The notes under the pieces are model-generated. The model had not been told where the DNA came from. It worked only from the letters and a program-made list of their open reading frames with translations, and did no database searches. Of a stretch of 64,000 nt of DNA, positions 12,040-24,348 are shown piece by piece. Every line of letters begins with the position of its first letter. Position 1 is the stretch's first letter. Location of the stretch: contig CM060918.1 in NCBI GenBank assembly GCA_030737875.1, forward strand, positions 776,420,552 through 776,484,551, in the 5' to 3' direction. Made by a program: the position numbers and the translations under genes. This stretch comes from Allium sativum. Lineage: Eukaryota > Streptophyta > Magnoliopsida > Asparagales > Amaryllidaceae.

Positions 12040-14530
12040 TGTAAGGACCCGTTACTTCCCCGTAAAGGAAAAAGCGGATACTTTGAGAACAACACACAAA
12101 TGAACGCAGATGGAAGAACATTTCATTGCTATTACAACAATTCCATCAGATACAAGAATATACAGAGTATAAATGAATAAATTACATTCGACAAATATCA
12201 GAGATTTAAATAAATTACATAGCAGCGGAAAAATAATACAAAGCGCAACTGAAGGTGATATACGGATACAGAGCTTTCCGGATATCATTCCAGCTATAAA
12301 CCAGGATCCTGTGAATATACATCTGCAAAACCAAAACTAATAGCTGCCCGTGCGGAAAATAGGGGCACCCAGAGTTTAGGTTAAAACAATAAACTCCAGG
12401 TCAGTCATGTGACTGGTGTAAGAACTAAAACAGTTATTTAAAGCTTTACTTTAAAAGAGAATAATTCAAGGGACCACGCCGTATAACACGGAGCGGGTTT
12501 CCTCCCAAGAATACCAGTGCATAGAATGAACAACGCAATGCTTTTTCGAAAAATGAAGCTATTATAAGACCCAGGTCCCATCACACAATGCAACGCAAGC
12601 CGGAGGATAGGGTTTTCCCTTATAATAGCCAAATAATGCTTGATACGTTTAAAACAAATCATTTGATACTATAATAAGTGTATTGTGTCAAAACAATTTC
12701 AATCATAAATATCAATCATAGGCGGCATGGGTACCATCTATCATGTCGTCATACTAGTTCTACAATTAAAACCGAATTACACGTATTGGAAATTGGGTTT
12801 CCGTCATGAGTCGAGGCAAGGGGCAAGCTCCTCTCCGCGTTCGAGACACTCTAGCAAATGTCTCAGGACTACACACTCTGGGAAATCCTGGAATCGGCTG
12901 GGCCGGTCCTCACTTACGTTAGAGGATTGGTTATGCCTGAACACACGTTTCCCGGTCCTTACAGACCTATAATCGAGGCGCCTCATTCCAACAACCACAA
13001 AGGTGAAAAGTATATAAATGTCAGTCAAATCAGTGTACATAAACAAACCGTCCGGTTTGTAAATGAATATTTATTTATTCACATTCACTATATTCATATT
13101 CACGTTAAAAATTTTATTTTTAACGATAAAACATTTTATTTTAACATATGAATTTCTATTCAGTTCATTTTTTTTAATAAAATAATATTTTTATTTTTCT
13201 AACTTATTTTAGAAAATTTCGGCGGCATAACGACACGATACTAGAAACGGGACAAGGCCTAGCCTTATCCCCGGTCTAGTGAAGGCCCACGCCATTCACA
13301 CATCAATCAAATTCATTTTCTATTCGATTCAATTCAAATTCGTTTTCTATTCGATTCAATTCAAATTCGTTTTCTATTCGATTCAATTCAAATTTGTTTT
13401 CTATTCGATTCAATTCAAATTCGTTTTCTATTCGATTTATAAAAACGAATATAATCGATATAAATATTGTTCGCGTCAAAATAGCGCATCTCTAATCAAC
13501 ACGGCTTTATATATTTCAATAAATTTGTTATTCTATTCAACAAATGAATATATATTTTATTCAGTATGTGAATCTATATTTTTTTCAATACATGACTAAT
13601 CTCAACGAATGAGTACTGTCCACGTATGACCATTTTTGTTATTTAATATATTTTATAAAAATTATGGTATCTATCGTTTGATTTAAAATCAGACTCCAAC
13701 CGTAAACTAGTAAGAGAATGATTCCCTGAATATTAACCCTGAAGGCCGAAACCAACATCAGATCCATATCCAGGAGACCACTCATCTTATCTATTTTCCA
13801 GTTAGTTTCTAATTTCAAATATGATAAAGATGTAGTTTTATTATTAAAATATTTCGTTCAACACATGACTAATCTCAACAGATGAGTACAGTCAACACGT
13901 GAACCTTTGTTTTATAATACTCTTTATCTTCTAAATTGGAATGAGGCCCAATCAATTACCATATAAAGTTAATTATATGGATTCCATACAACACATGTAT
14001 ATAATAGCAACGATAAATAATCAACCATCATCCAAAGTGCACTACACTGTATAAGAATCAAATATAGATGTCTAACGCTTATAACAGCCTGTCAATCAAT
14101 CGATCGACATATTTAATCAATCCGAATGAGCGAACTTCAAATTTCATCCCAACACCCGTGTGGGGATTCAAATCAACAAACACAGATTTTGTTTGTGCAG
14201 TTGGGCGATGTGTAAAATTTATCGTCCCAATCAATGTCATTTCAAACCAAATTTTGGTTTCACTAAAATCCGGATTGTTTTGCACCCGGTACATTCAATT
14301 GAAGTTTGAAATCGAATTATCGAACTACCGCGCCATTTTCAATTCCTTTTATACTTTATATATAAATATTATATTCTAACGACGACGCGTATAATATATA
14401 CGTTCTAATTATATATTCAAAATAAATTTTTCGTCGATATTATTTAAAATAATCTATTTTAAATCTTCAAAATTCGCTAAAATTGCCAAAATAAAATTTT
14501 TAAACTGGCCCAGATTTTCGGGTTATTACA
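12040..14530 (-). repeat. LTR copy C (right, 5' LTR in sense orientation), 2491 bp
   Basis: Starts TGTAAGGACCCG, ends GGGTTATTACA. It is followed at once by GGGGT, the second copy of the target-site duplication. Confidence 0.92.
13316..13437. repeat. 27-bp minisatellite in LTR C
   Basis: Same unit as in LTRs A and B, with one C-to-T change in the third unit. Confidence 0.9.
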
Positions 14531-14535
14531 GGGGT

Positions 14536-15627
14536 TCAACAGTCATATATAAACAATATAAAAACAAACAGCATGCATAATATTTAAGGAATCCGGTTGG
14601 ATCCCTCCAACGTGTCCTTCCCTGCAGCACAACTCATTATAACATTTTATAATAGCATATTAGAAATTTCATCCAATGCATTTCAAATCAAGTAAATATA
14701 ATTAACGTCAACCAAATACAAACAAATAACATCCAAGGGACTCAATCAACCAATTTATACTATCAACAATAAATATGAATTTTATCACATCTTAGCATTT
14801 CAGAAAGGGTGAGATAACTCAAATTTAATTTGATTGATGACTTCAACGTTGTTTCGTTTTAATTTTAAACAAGCATTTAAAATTAAACGAAATTATGATA
14901 GTTTCCAAACCCTTCTGAATCAGCTCAGTAGTGTAGTTTCTCCATTACGATTCCAACATGACTTGTTTCACTTAATTCTGTTAACGTATGAATGAGATAT
15001 GCCCATTTCAAGTAAATGAATTAAACAAGTATTAAAACTAAATTATTTATTAACTAATTAAGTTTTCTAATTACGTTCAATTACCTTAATCATGTGTTAA
15101 CTTAATTAACCCACGCGTTTTCTCTTGATCGATGTCCTCGAGCCCGATTCATCGCTCCTACGCCTCCATCAAAACACGATCGCAACTTAAACCTGCTACG
15201 CCTCCCACCGATCGCCAGCACCGCCCTACCCATCATCCATGTCTCCACCTAGTCGACTGCCACCTTCGACGAACACGTCGGCCCCTAATTCGAACCCAGG
15301 TCTCCGGAATCGTTCCACGAAGGGAACTCGCTCATACCATTATTCACGCTGCCATAGATCGATTCTAATCACCACACCACCACCGGTCGACCTTTCTCCA
15401 CTCTTTCTTTTTTTCCTTCAGACCGCCTGACCCCACGTCACCTCCATCAATGACAAATCACCAAAATTTTATTCGAACCCAAAAAAAAGGCACTCCGATC
15501 ATCTCATCATAGCTCTCACCGCCGACCATTTCAAGAAACCAGTCCAACACAAAACTTATCGAGCGTCTGCCCCTCTCCAACTTTCCTGTTGAAGCCTCGG
15601 CTTAAATACATCACATGATAACAAGAG
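14536..15627. other. Non-coding flank with a GC-rich island
   Basis: AT-rich sequence to about 15110, probably the continuation of the host sequence that ends at 4992. Then comes a GC-richer, CG-containing stretch at 15120-15600. Two overlapping short frames in it (15132-15368 and 15239-15430) have no recognisable domain. It may be the promoter or leader part of an old LTR. No gene is claimed. Confidence 0.4.
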
Positions 15628-17334
15628 CAAAAAGTGGTATTTTTAAACCATAAGTTTACTGCATTGATTTGATAGCATTGAACCATCCATTTATTACCAA
15701 GTTGTGCTTGATGATAAGCGGAGGAATGCTATGAAAGAGGTGTTTGATGCTCTTATCAAAAATCAAACCTAGTCTCTTGTGCCACTGCCCAACGATAGAA
15801 ATATCATTGGATGCAAGTGGACATATAGAATAAAAAGGAATGTTGATGGAATGTTGTCCAAGTATAAGGCTAGATTGGTTGCAAAAGGCTATTCACAACA
15901 GTGTGGAATTGACTTTTATGAAACATTCTCGCTTGTTGTGAAACCTACAACCATTAGAATCATATTAACAGTTGTCTTGCATAAGAACTGGGCCATCAAA
16001 CAATTGGTTGTAAATAATGCTTTTTGAATGTTGTTTTGCTGGAGGAGGTTTATATGGAACAACCCCTGGGGTTCACAGAAAAAGGAAAAGAAATTTTTGT
16101 GTGCAAATTGAACAAAGCTTTATATGGCCTTAAGCAAGCACCAAGAGTGTGGTTTGAGAAACTCAAGTCAACTCTGACCAAAAACGGATACAACCCCACT
16201 AAGTCTGATAACTCTCTATTTGTCAAGTTTACAAATGATTATATCACTTGTGTGCTAATTAATGTTGATGATTTTATAATAACATGTAATAGTGACAATG
16301 AAATCAGAGAGATCACAAAGTAGTTAAACAGTGAGTTCTCAATCAAAGATCTGGGGGTTCTAACCTACTTCCTTGGCATTGAAGTAACAAAGACTAGCAA
16401 CAACGATCTATTTCTAATTCAAAGAAAGTATATATCCGAAATTCTCATCAAATCCCAGATGGATATGGATAACTTCCTTCCTACACCAATGATTACTAAT
16501 GCATGTCTCAGTAAAGAAAAAGGGGAACCCATACATAATAAGGGATAGTATGCAATAATAACAAGGCCGGATGTATCTTACAATGTGAACAAATTAAGCC
16601 AGATTATGCAGAATCCACTCAATGAAAAATGAAAGACACTAAAAAGGATTTTAAGATATCTAAAGGGCACAATAAATCATGAAGCAAAGCAACACACTCA
16701 ATATCAGTGAATACTGTGATGTAGACTGGGAAAAAGATCACGATGACAGAAAACCTACAACATGCTAGTGTATATACTTAGGAAAAAATCATGGTGTGCC
16801 AAAAAACAGAGTGCAATATCCAGATCAAGCACTGGGGGTGAGTATAGAAGTATTGCAAGCACTACCGGAGAGATAATTTGGATTCAATCCTTGTTAAGTG
16901 GATTAAAAGTGCAAACTGATAACAAGGCAACAATATTGTGTGATAATCTCAATGCAATAGCCCTGCATTCGAGAACCAAGCATATGGAGCTCGATATTTA
17001 CTTTGTAAGAGAAATGGTGCTGAAAGGAAAAATGTATGTAAACCATGTACCTTCTACTTACTAAACAGTCGATGCTATGACCAAACCTTTATCAAGACAG
17101 AGATTTGAAATGCTCAGAGAGAAACTCTGCGTCAACAAACCAGAAAAACTTGAAGACCAGAGATTTTGCAGATCCAAAGGAATGGAAATCAACAGCAAAT
17201 CATCTGAAGACCCATCCAAAGAGGCTCAAAATCGGCCCAAACAAGCCAACTGCCACAAATCTACTACCATAGGTTATAAATCTGCAACATGGGAGGCTAG
17301 AGAATAGAAATCTGAAGTCATATCCAAAGAATCT
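15628..17334 (+). pseudogene. Ty1/copia pol fragment, tandem unit 1 (RT and RNase H)
   Basis: Translation shows the integrase-RT linker (about 15690), then reverse transcriptase of the copia type. Landmarks are GCKWTYRIKRNVDG (from about 15810), YKARLVAKGYS, ALYGLKQAPRVWFEKL (about 16115) and the catalytic region INVDDFIIT at about 16258. RNase H follows (16762-17064: [27 protein letters not shown]), then a TKPLS motif and a charged tail. It is dead. A tryptophan codon is TAG at about 15770, further stops stand at 16025, 16321 and 16546, and part of the region before RNase H is deleted relative to unit 2. Gag, integrase and the 5' LTR are missing. Element class is certain; lineage is not assigned. 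Confidence 0.88.
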
Positions 17335-17409
17335 CAAAAAGTGGTACTTTTAAACCATAAGTTTACTATGCTGATTTGATAGCATTGAACCATCCACTTA
17401 TTACCAAGC
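17335..17409 (+). pseudogene. Ty1/copia pol fragment, start of tandem unit 2 (split by the chromovirus)
   Basis: Repeats 15628-15701 (GTGGTA, then ATAAGTTTACT..., CATCCACTTATTACCAAG) and stops at 17409, where the chromovirus is inserted. The unit resumes at 28183. The junction between units shares CAAAAA. Confidence 0.85.
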
Positions 17410-19874
17410 TGTGACACCCCACGTCCATTAATGTCACTCATTAAGGATTGCATTAAGTTTCGTGAAGCGTTATAGGTAAACAGACACAGAATATTAAAAG
17501 ATATATATAAATAAGATAGCAGTGGAAATTCAAATTTTTATTACAAACATAAATCATAACATTGTGGTCCAAAATACCATAAGTCACAAAAACCATTACA
17601 ATAATATAACTTCTGTCTTGTACCATCAGAGTACATAAATATATAAAAAGCATAGTTCCCCAAGAAAAAGAGCTAAGCCATAGTAGATATAAGAACTTGA
17701 GATATACTTCAAAAGCAGCTCCAACAAGATGATAACCGAGTCTTGACTAAGCCTGAGAATTCCTTCCCTGCGAACCTTGGGGGGGAACGGAATAAAGAAG
17801 AGGAAACAAAAAGGGTCAGACGTAAAGTATGACGAGTCCAGTTACTTTCAGCAAGTAAATAAATAAAAGTAGCATGACAGGCATATAAAGTGGATAAGAG
17901 AGAGATAGCTTCATAAAAGGTAAGTATGACAAGGTAACACAAGATAGGGTGTATACGCTTCTAACGATTACTCTGCACTGCTACTAGTATATCCAGAATG
18001 AGATGATCCCTTCCACTATAAAGTGGTAGACTTAGGCATACGTCCAAAAGTATCCTTATTACTACCCTAATCGATCGGCTCCCTAATCCGCGTAGATACT
18101 CTGTGTTGGCCCCAATGTAGGATGTATCACGTCCTAAAGTGGCAACCCTTCGCTGATATGCACAGCCCCATATCTACAGGTGTCACAGTCGTCTTATCCC
18201 CCTAAGCCCGGCTCATGCACGCACATGACCCGGTCGGTTCATGCTGCCCACATCGTCCTCCATGTTTGGATCTCTTACAATCAGTTCAGTAAGCGTGCCC
18301 CTACTCCGACCTAGTTCGGAGTACTCTGTTTGATACCTACTCTGGGTTACTGACTGAAATGGGTCCCACACAATATGATACAAGCCCTCCCCTTTGTCTT
18401 GTATCCCCCACTAGGTTTCCATAGGTTATATTTACCATACAGGTGCCTTTAATTATATAACCCCAATCTTTCTACCGGTTATGCTTACCTATAGGTGTCT
18501 TTAATACATAACCCCCAATTGGTTAAGTTTTGTGGGCCTATATTAAATATTACCCACCCATCTCAGTTATACTTAACTTAACCCTCCCATTGTTCAACCA
18601 AGTTTGCTTAACCCCTATTCATGTATGAGTCCAATTAGGTTAACAATTTCAATTCTTTACCATGTCCATTTATGGTTTATAATGGACTAGACCTCCTACA
18701 TTAGGCCTACAGCTTGTGGATGCTGGATATGCTAGTCGGTTTCGGGCAGACTTCTTCCACAACTTGGGCATAACCTCGTGCCTTAGCCCGTCTCGTATTT
18801 GTGCACTTAGACCCCTCACATTAGGTTCAACATTAGTGGTTGCTGGATGTGTCGGTCGGGTCCGGGCAGACTTCTACCACTAATGCAACCTAACCTCGTG
18901 TCATAAGTGCAGTTACAGTTTCTAATTACTGTAATCCTATACATCTTAATTATTATCCAATTTTACCTATTTCCTTATAGGTGTTCAATCCCCGATTCCC
19001 CATATTGAATTTTATGTCCAATTTATGTTTATAAACATTATTCAAATTATGCCAATACTAATCTTTTTCCCCGTTCTCTAACTAGTGCATTCACATAATT
19101 CGCGACATGCCTAGGCTAGATAATAGCCTAGTCATAAACGATAAAAAGGGAAAGGTGATGGTAATATGACAAAAGTGATTGTTCTAACATAACTGGCACA
19201 AACATATACTAACATGGTGACAAGGTGAACATATAAGCATAGATCTAGTGGACTTGTGGCAGTTAACTAGTTTTAACATGGCAATATGTTAAGATAAGCA
19301 CGACAAGATCTAAATTTAGATGTTCAACAGGTTCAGATCTAATATGATAAGCACAAGGGGATCTAAACAATAAGCTAGATCTGGTTAATAATTTAGATGT
19401 CCACATAATTCAGATCTAATGGTTAATAGTAGATCTAACATAAATAAGGTTTAAGATCCACATCATAGAATGTCATAGAAGTCACAATAGATCCGATAAG
19501 ATAAAGGTTGAGATTCAAGTTATAACCAATTCAGAATGTCATATGTCATAATTTACAATGGACCTAGTATAATTTAGTCACAGGAACAAATCCAAACTAT
19601 AGTAATATCAGGTTTACTTTTAAATATTTAAATCTAAAAGCAACTAAGAACTCACAGTGTTTGGATTAGAAAGTAGAACTAAAGGAGAAGCTTGTTGAAA
19701 CGTAGATCTACACTTAAATCTCTAGTTGATTTGATTGTTGTAGTAGATAAAGAATTTAGTTCAGTTCAGACAGCGGCAATGTTTGGCCTCCATTGATTTC
19801 CAGTGAAGAAAACAACAGAAATGGTCCTCTATATATAGCTGCCAGCCTCCAGAAACCGTCTGTCACCTCAGCCC

Positions 19875-19955
19875 TAGGGGGTCGACCCCCCCTTAAGGGG
19901 TCGACATCCCTACTATGGGGTCGACCCCCTACTAAGGGGTCGACACCCTTGGGGC
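19875..19955. repeat. GTCGAC palindrome cluster in the left LTR
   Basis: Four GTCGAC cores, each within runs of G before and C after (GGGGTCGACCCC-like), spaced about 20 bases. The same cluster is in the right LTR at about 27820-27895 with different spacers and C-run lengths. Confidence 0.85.
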
Positions 19956-20013
19956 GGGAATTTTGCCGCCTACGGGATTTTCGAAATTTGAACTGAAATT
20001 TGAATTCCTGGTA

Positions 20014-20049
<36 letters not shown>
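20014..20049. repeat. (TA)n microsatellite in the left LTR
   Basis: TA run directly after GAATTCCTGGTATC. A shorter run sits at the same place in the right LTR (about 27953-27979). Confidence 0.9.
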
Positions 20050-20052
<3 letters not shown>

Positions 20053-20247
20053 CTTCTGCGCGTATAGAAACTTCAAACCTACATAACTTCTTCATACGGT
20101 GTCTGTTTTACGCAAACCAAATGTCTATTTTGACCAGAATTTCGAGACGGGCGCAATGGCGCAGTCCGTTTCCCTTAATTCTTAATATTAAATTAATTTT
20201 TATTTAATTTATCCCCTTTTAGTGTCGTTAAATATTGCGGTGTTACA

Positions 20248-20263
20248 TTCTCCCCTACTTAAA
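20248..20263 (-). other. Polypurine tract of the chromovirus
   Basis: Read on the minus strand it is TTTAAGTAGGGGAGAA, directly before the LTR. Confidence 0.8.
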
Positions 20264-20840
20264 GGATTTCGTCCCTGAAATCTTCAAGTTAAGAAGAATG
20301 TATATCCTATCATCTATCATCCATCTACTCATACATCAATCACAGGCATCCATTGTCCTTAAAGACTTCTAATGCTTATATGAGCATATGCAAAGGTGTG
20401 TGTATATGTCCCAATACTAATGCGAAGATTAGGCGGTCTACTAATTCAGTCGACCTCCTTAATGCAATGTATGTTCGTGCCATGAATCATATATGTATGC
20501 AAATAATCCTATTATAACATGTAAGTTCTATATGTGTGCACACTCATTCGTCCAAATGCAACATTCATTTGATAATACAACCATTTTCATCCATTAAAAG
20601 AGAAGCAAACGTACACACATCCATATGCAGTATGAAAGTGATTGAGCTGATTTAGTGCCTAATGTATGTGTATATGCATCCATAGGCAGCCACCAGCAAA
20701 CACTTGCATTCACTTGCAACCATCAAACATAACATGTCTCAAACACATGTTTACACACATATGATTCCTATCTACAGGTCAAAAATACTCAAATGACAGA
20801 AATAAGTGTAGATAAAACTTTGGAAAGGAGTTAAGAACAT
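20264..20840. other. 3' untranslated region of the chromovirus
   Basis: AT-rich stretch between the chromodomain end and the polypurine tract, with many ATGCA-type words. No open frame of note. Confidence 0.6.
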
Positions 20841-20844
20841 ACCC

Positions 20845-21557
20845 TCGATAAGAAAAGGGTACGAAGCACGAATTTTGTCTTCGGTCTCCCAAGTCGCATA
20901 CTTTGGGTTATCTCCCCATTAAACCTTTATCAATTTGATTTCTTTATTGCGGAGCCTTTTAACTTCTGATCCAAGAATATGTATAGGGACTCGTCTGACT
21001 GTCGCCTCCCGTTCCACTTCTACCTCCTCTAATATACTTGGCTCAACAACTTCCGCGGTGTCATGCAAGCATTTCCGCAGATGAGAAACGTGGAAAACAT
21101 CATGAACGCCGGATAGATTTTCTGCCAGCTTCACTCTATAGGCCATTTGGCTGATCCTTTCGGTTATGGGAAATGGTCCCACAAATCTAGGTGCCAACTT
21201 CCCTACAGATCCGAAGTGAATCACGTTCCTCAGAGGTGATACTTTAATAAAAACTAAGTCTCCCACTTCAAATTCGATGTCAGTCCTCCTCTTGTTTGCA
21301 TATGATTTCTGCTTATCTTGAGCTGTCTTCATCCGTCTTCGAATAAGGTCAATCTTCTCGAACATTTCTCTAACCATATCTGTTCCAAGTAACAATCTTT
21401 CTGTAGATTTCCACCAATAAGTTGGTGATCTACAGGGTCGTCCGTACAATGCTTCGAAGGGTGCCATGCCGATGCTGGCTTGATAGCTGTTGTTATAGGC
21501 AAACTCTACTAAAGGAAGGTGCTCTTCCCAAGTCCCTCCAAAGTTTAGGATACACAA
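20845..21557 (-). pseudogene. Chromovirus integrase C-terminal half and chromodomain-like tail
   Basis: The 212-codon frame (20919-21557) starts with FAYNNSYQASIGMAPFEALYGR, the conserved end of the Ty3/gypsy integrase core. It continues through the C-terminal domain (GDLVFIKVSPLR, KLAPRFVGPF, FHVSHLRK) to a stop (TAA at 20919). Beyond the stop the same frame reads WGDNPKYATWETED..., the second half of a chromodomain, up to about 20845. The stop therefore cuts the targeting domain in two. In living chromoviruses this domain is thought to steer integration to particular chromatin. Confidence 0.85.
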
Positions 21558-21900
21558 CTTAAAAGATCCTCTAAAATTATGTTCACCCTCTCCCTCTGTC
21601 CATCAGTCTGAGGATGATAAGCGGTGCTCAAACACAACTGCGTAACTAATGCTTCTTGCAAGCACCTCCAAAATTCACTGGTAAAGATGGGGTCACGATC
21701 GCTTACGATGCTGGAAGGTACTCCATGAAGACGGACTATATCACGAACATACATCGCTGCCAATCATGATGATGTCCTCTTTACTCTTCACCGGAATGAA
21801 ATGAGCGCTCTTAGTCAGTCTGTCCACTATTACCCAAATACTGGTGTTGCCTTTCTTTGATCTAGGCAAACCATCTATGAAGTCCATGGAGACGCTCTCT
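21545..21900 (-). pseudogene. Chromovirus integrase catalytic core, broken
   Basis: The core begins at about 21895 with [15 protein letters not shown] (first catalytic Asp) and [13 protein letters not shown] frame change and stop follow near 21764. Then 21545-21763 carries [16 protein letters not shown] (second Asp) and [13 protein letters not shown], where the E of RERV matches the third acidic residue. The usual tryptophan at the end of the previous frame is TGA (about 21898). Confidence 0.85.
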
Positions 21901-22260
21901 CATTTCCAATGTGGAACCTCCAAAGGATGAAGTAAACCACCAATCTTCTTTTGCCCAGCTTTAACTTGCTGGCAAACTAAACATTGAGAAACAAATTCGG
22001 CCACATCTTTCTTTATCCCAGCCCAAAAGAAAACCCTCTTCATGTCTCTGTACATCTTACCACCGCCTGGATGAATGGTCATCTTAGAATGGTGGGCTTC
22101 TTCTAGGACTGCCTTTATCAAGCTTCCGGTTTGAGGGACACAACGCCTTCCATCTCGTTGCAACCATGCCTTTACATCTATGGTATATCTATTGAGGTGA
22201 CTAGAAGTCTTCCCTTTTCTGAGCTTATCCATGATGTCTAAAATCTGCTGGTCACCTTGC
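21900..22260 (-). pseudogene. Chromovirus integrase zinc-binding (HHCC) domain
   Basis: Residues HHSKMTIHPGGGKMYRDM, then FFWAGIKKDVAEFVSQC and LVCQQVKA, give the H-H-C-C pattern. It is in the same frame as the RNase H region, separated from it by one TAG at 22260. Function in an active element is binding of DNA ends. Confidence 0.88.
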
Positions 22261-22990
22261 TACGAAGCTCCAGTCTGACCCATAAGAGTTGGTCGTATTT
22301 CTAGCAATTCAAATAAATCAGGCAAAATCTCGATGGAGGGTCTAAAGTCAAAGGTTGATATGAACTCCAAGCTCTTCCTCTCCACAAACAGAGGATTTAA
22401 GGTCATCCTCTGCCTACTTAATGCGTCAGCCACTACATTACCCTTGCCAGGGGTATAAGCGATTTCAAAATCATAAGAAGCTAAGAATTTCATCCACCTT
22501 TGTTGCCTTAAATTAAGATCTTTCTGCGAGAACAGATACTTGAGAGATTTATGATCGGTGTACAATTTGAACTTCTCTCCAAGTAAATAATGACGCCACG
22601 TCTTTAGTGCAAATACTATGGCAGCTAGCTCTAGATTATGGGTGGGTTGGTTCTTCTCATGAACTCTCAACTGTCTACCCCCATAACACACTACCTTTCC
22701 TTCCTGCATCAGAACCGCACCAAGCCATGTACCACATGCATTAGTGTACACCGTAAAAACTTTGTTCCCATTGGGCAAAGTCAAGACCGGGGCTGTTGTC
22801 AGAGCCCTCTTCAAACGTTGGAAAGCAACATCACAATCTATATCCCATGAAAATGCCAAGTTCTTCTTCGTCGGCGTGGTGAGAGGAGCTGATATCTTTG
22901 TGAAGTCCTTAATGAACTTCCTATAATAACCTACTAATCCCAGAAATCTTCTCACCTCTGTTGCATTTTTGGAACCTACCACTCCTGTAC
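22260..22990 (-). pseudogene. Chromovirus reverse transcriptase thumb and RNase H
   Basis: Starts after a frameshift near 22980 with [21 protein letters not shown]. RNase H follows: the usual YTDAS is YTNAC here (about 22735-22750), so the first catalytic Asp is Asn. The later landmarks [30 protein letters not shown] and [12 protein letters not shown] are kept. The 272-codon frame extends to 23078, but its first third is out of the true frame. Confidence 0.87.
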
Positions 22991-23797
22991 TGCAACTACC
23001 TTTGCGGGATCCACAGCTATCCCTTCTTTGGAGACTACATGCCCTAAGAATCTCACCTCTTTTCTCCAAAAATGACATTTGGAGAACTTTGCCTTAAGTT
23101 GATGCTCACGAAGAATTTTCAAAATTTCCCTAAAATGTTGGGCATGCTCTTCTTCGCTTTTGTAGAAAAACAAAATATCATCAACAAAGACTATGACAAA
23201 TTTATTTAGCAACTTCCGAAACACCTGACTCATCAGATTGACAAAATAGGCGAGTGCATTCGTCAGCCCAAAAGGAATAACTAGTCATTCAAAGAAACCA
23301 TCCGGAGTCCTAAAAGCAATCTTGTCTGTATTGACCTCAGCCACCCTCAACTGATCAAACCCCATGGCTAGGTCTAACTCAGAGAATGCCGAGGCACCGA
23401 CAAGCTGGTCAAACAAGTCGTCTATCCTCGGAAGTGGGTGATTATTCTTCTTTGTGAGTTTGTTCAACTCTCTATAGTCCACACACAAACGAAGCGAACC
23501 ATCCACCTTAGTTTCGAATACAACTGGAGCACCACATTCAGATATGCTTCGTCTGATAAATCATTTCTCAAGTAGCTCCCCTACTTGCTTACTCAACTCC
23601 TTACTTTTCCTCGGAGCCATATGGCGCACTGGTAATGCAACTGGATTTGCATTGTCCACCAAATATATACGAAAGTCGATCTTGCGCCTCGGAGGTAAGC
23701 CCTGGACCTCCTTAAAAACATCAGAATAATCTCGGACTACTGAAATAGATTGCAAATCATCTATGGATGCATCAAGAGACTCTAGAAAACTAAGCAT
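22976..23797 (-). pseudogene. Chromovirus reverse transcriptase
   Basis: One frame with stops at 23561 and 23285 joins three pieces. They are the entry (VVRDYSDVF, GLPPRRKIDFRI, LPVRHMAPRKSKEL), the fingers and palm ([30 protein letters not shown]) and the active-site strand FVDDILFF (about 23170-23190). The two catalytic Asp residues are present. [15 protein letters not shown] replaces the more usual D-L-x-S-G-Y-H-Q. Confidence 0.9.
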
Positions 23798-24348
23798 AAC
23801 AGACCCTTATGGGTCGCAAAAAATCTCGAGGGTCCTCCCATGATAGGTCAGAAGCCTAACGACCCTTCTCTCACAGTCTATAATGGCACCATATGTGGTT
23901 AGCCAGTCGATCCCTAGAATCAACCTATAGCCCATAAACCCGAGCACGTATGCATCGCATTCAAATTCGACACCTAACATAGATATTCTCAAACCCCAAC
24001 AAATCATAGATTAATGAGCCCAACCACCAATGGGGTTTGAGACAACTACGGAATCCACTACATACTAGTAATTAAGTGCAAAGATTCAACCACAGAACTA
24101 GATATAAATGAATGTGAAGTGCCAGAATCAAAAAGTGTTCTAATAGGATGATTTGAAAAAGAAATTAAAACTTTCATAGAAATTTTTATACCTCTTCCAA
24201 GAGCACTTATCGCGAGAGCATGCACCTGCCCTCCAGAAGTTCCCGCCCTCTGACCTAGTCCCTGTTTCTTCGGGCACTCCCTAACAAAGTGTCCGACCTC
24301 TCCACAGTTGAAGCAAGGATTCTTTCTTCTTTTGCAATCTTTCACCAA
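23797..24348 (-). pseudogene. Chromovirus zinc knuckle end, aspartic protease
   Basis: The frame at 24058-24348 ends the gag zinc knuckles and holds the protease active-site motif [11 protein letters not shown] (about 24085-24115). A frameshift follows near 24058. The protease C-terminal part lies at 23807-24007 with YRLILGIDWLTTYGAIIDC. Flap and active site are recognisable, but the chain is interrupted. Confidence 0.85.

Larger units (their letters stand above)
4988..14535 (-). mobile_element. Three-LTR array of a large-LTR, non-autonomous retrotransposon
   Basis: The order is LTR (4993-7484), internal (7485-8519), LTR (8520-11016), internal (11017-12039), LTR (12040-14530). All three LTRs start TGTAAGGA and end TTATTACA. 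Outside the whole array stands one 5-bp direct repeat, GGGGT, at 4988-4992 and 14531-14535. No such repeat exists at the inner junctions, where PBS and PPT sit instead. This is what unequal recombination between LTRs of one inserted element gives. The primer site and polypurine tract put the element on the minus strand. No gag or pol is present; it would need proteins from another, probably Ty3/gypsy chromovirus-type, element. Confidence 0.9.
17410..20247 (-). repeat. Left LTR of the chromovirus (3' LTR in sense orientation), 2838 bp
   Basis: Starts TGTGACACCCCACG, ends GCGGTGTTACA. On the sense strand a TATA-like CTATATATAG lies at about 19831-19840. The frames inside (17453-17653 and others) are accidental. 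Confidence 0.9.

Noticed and set aside
15132..15430. Overlapping GC-rich frames that might be a small gene
   Set aside because: No domain, overlapping frames of similar quality, and a context of old LTR-like DNA.
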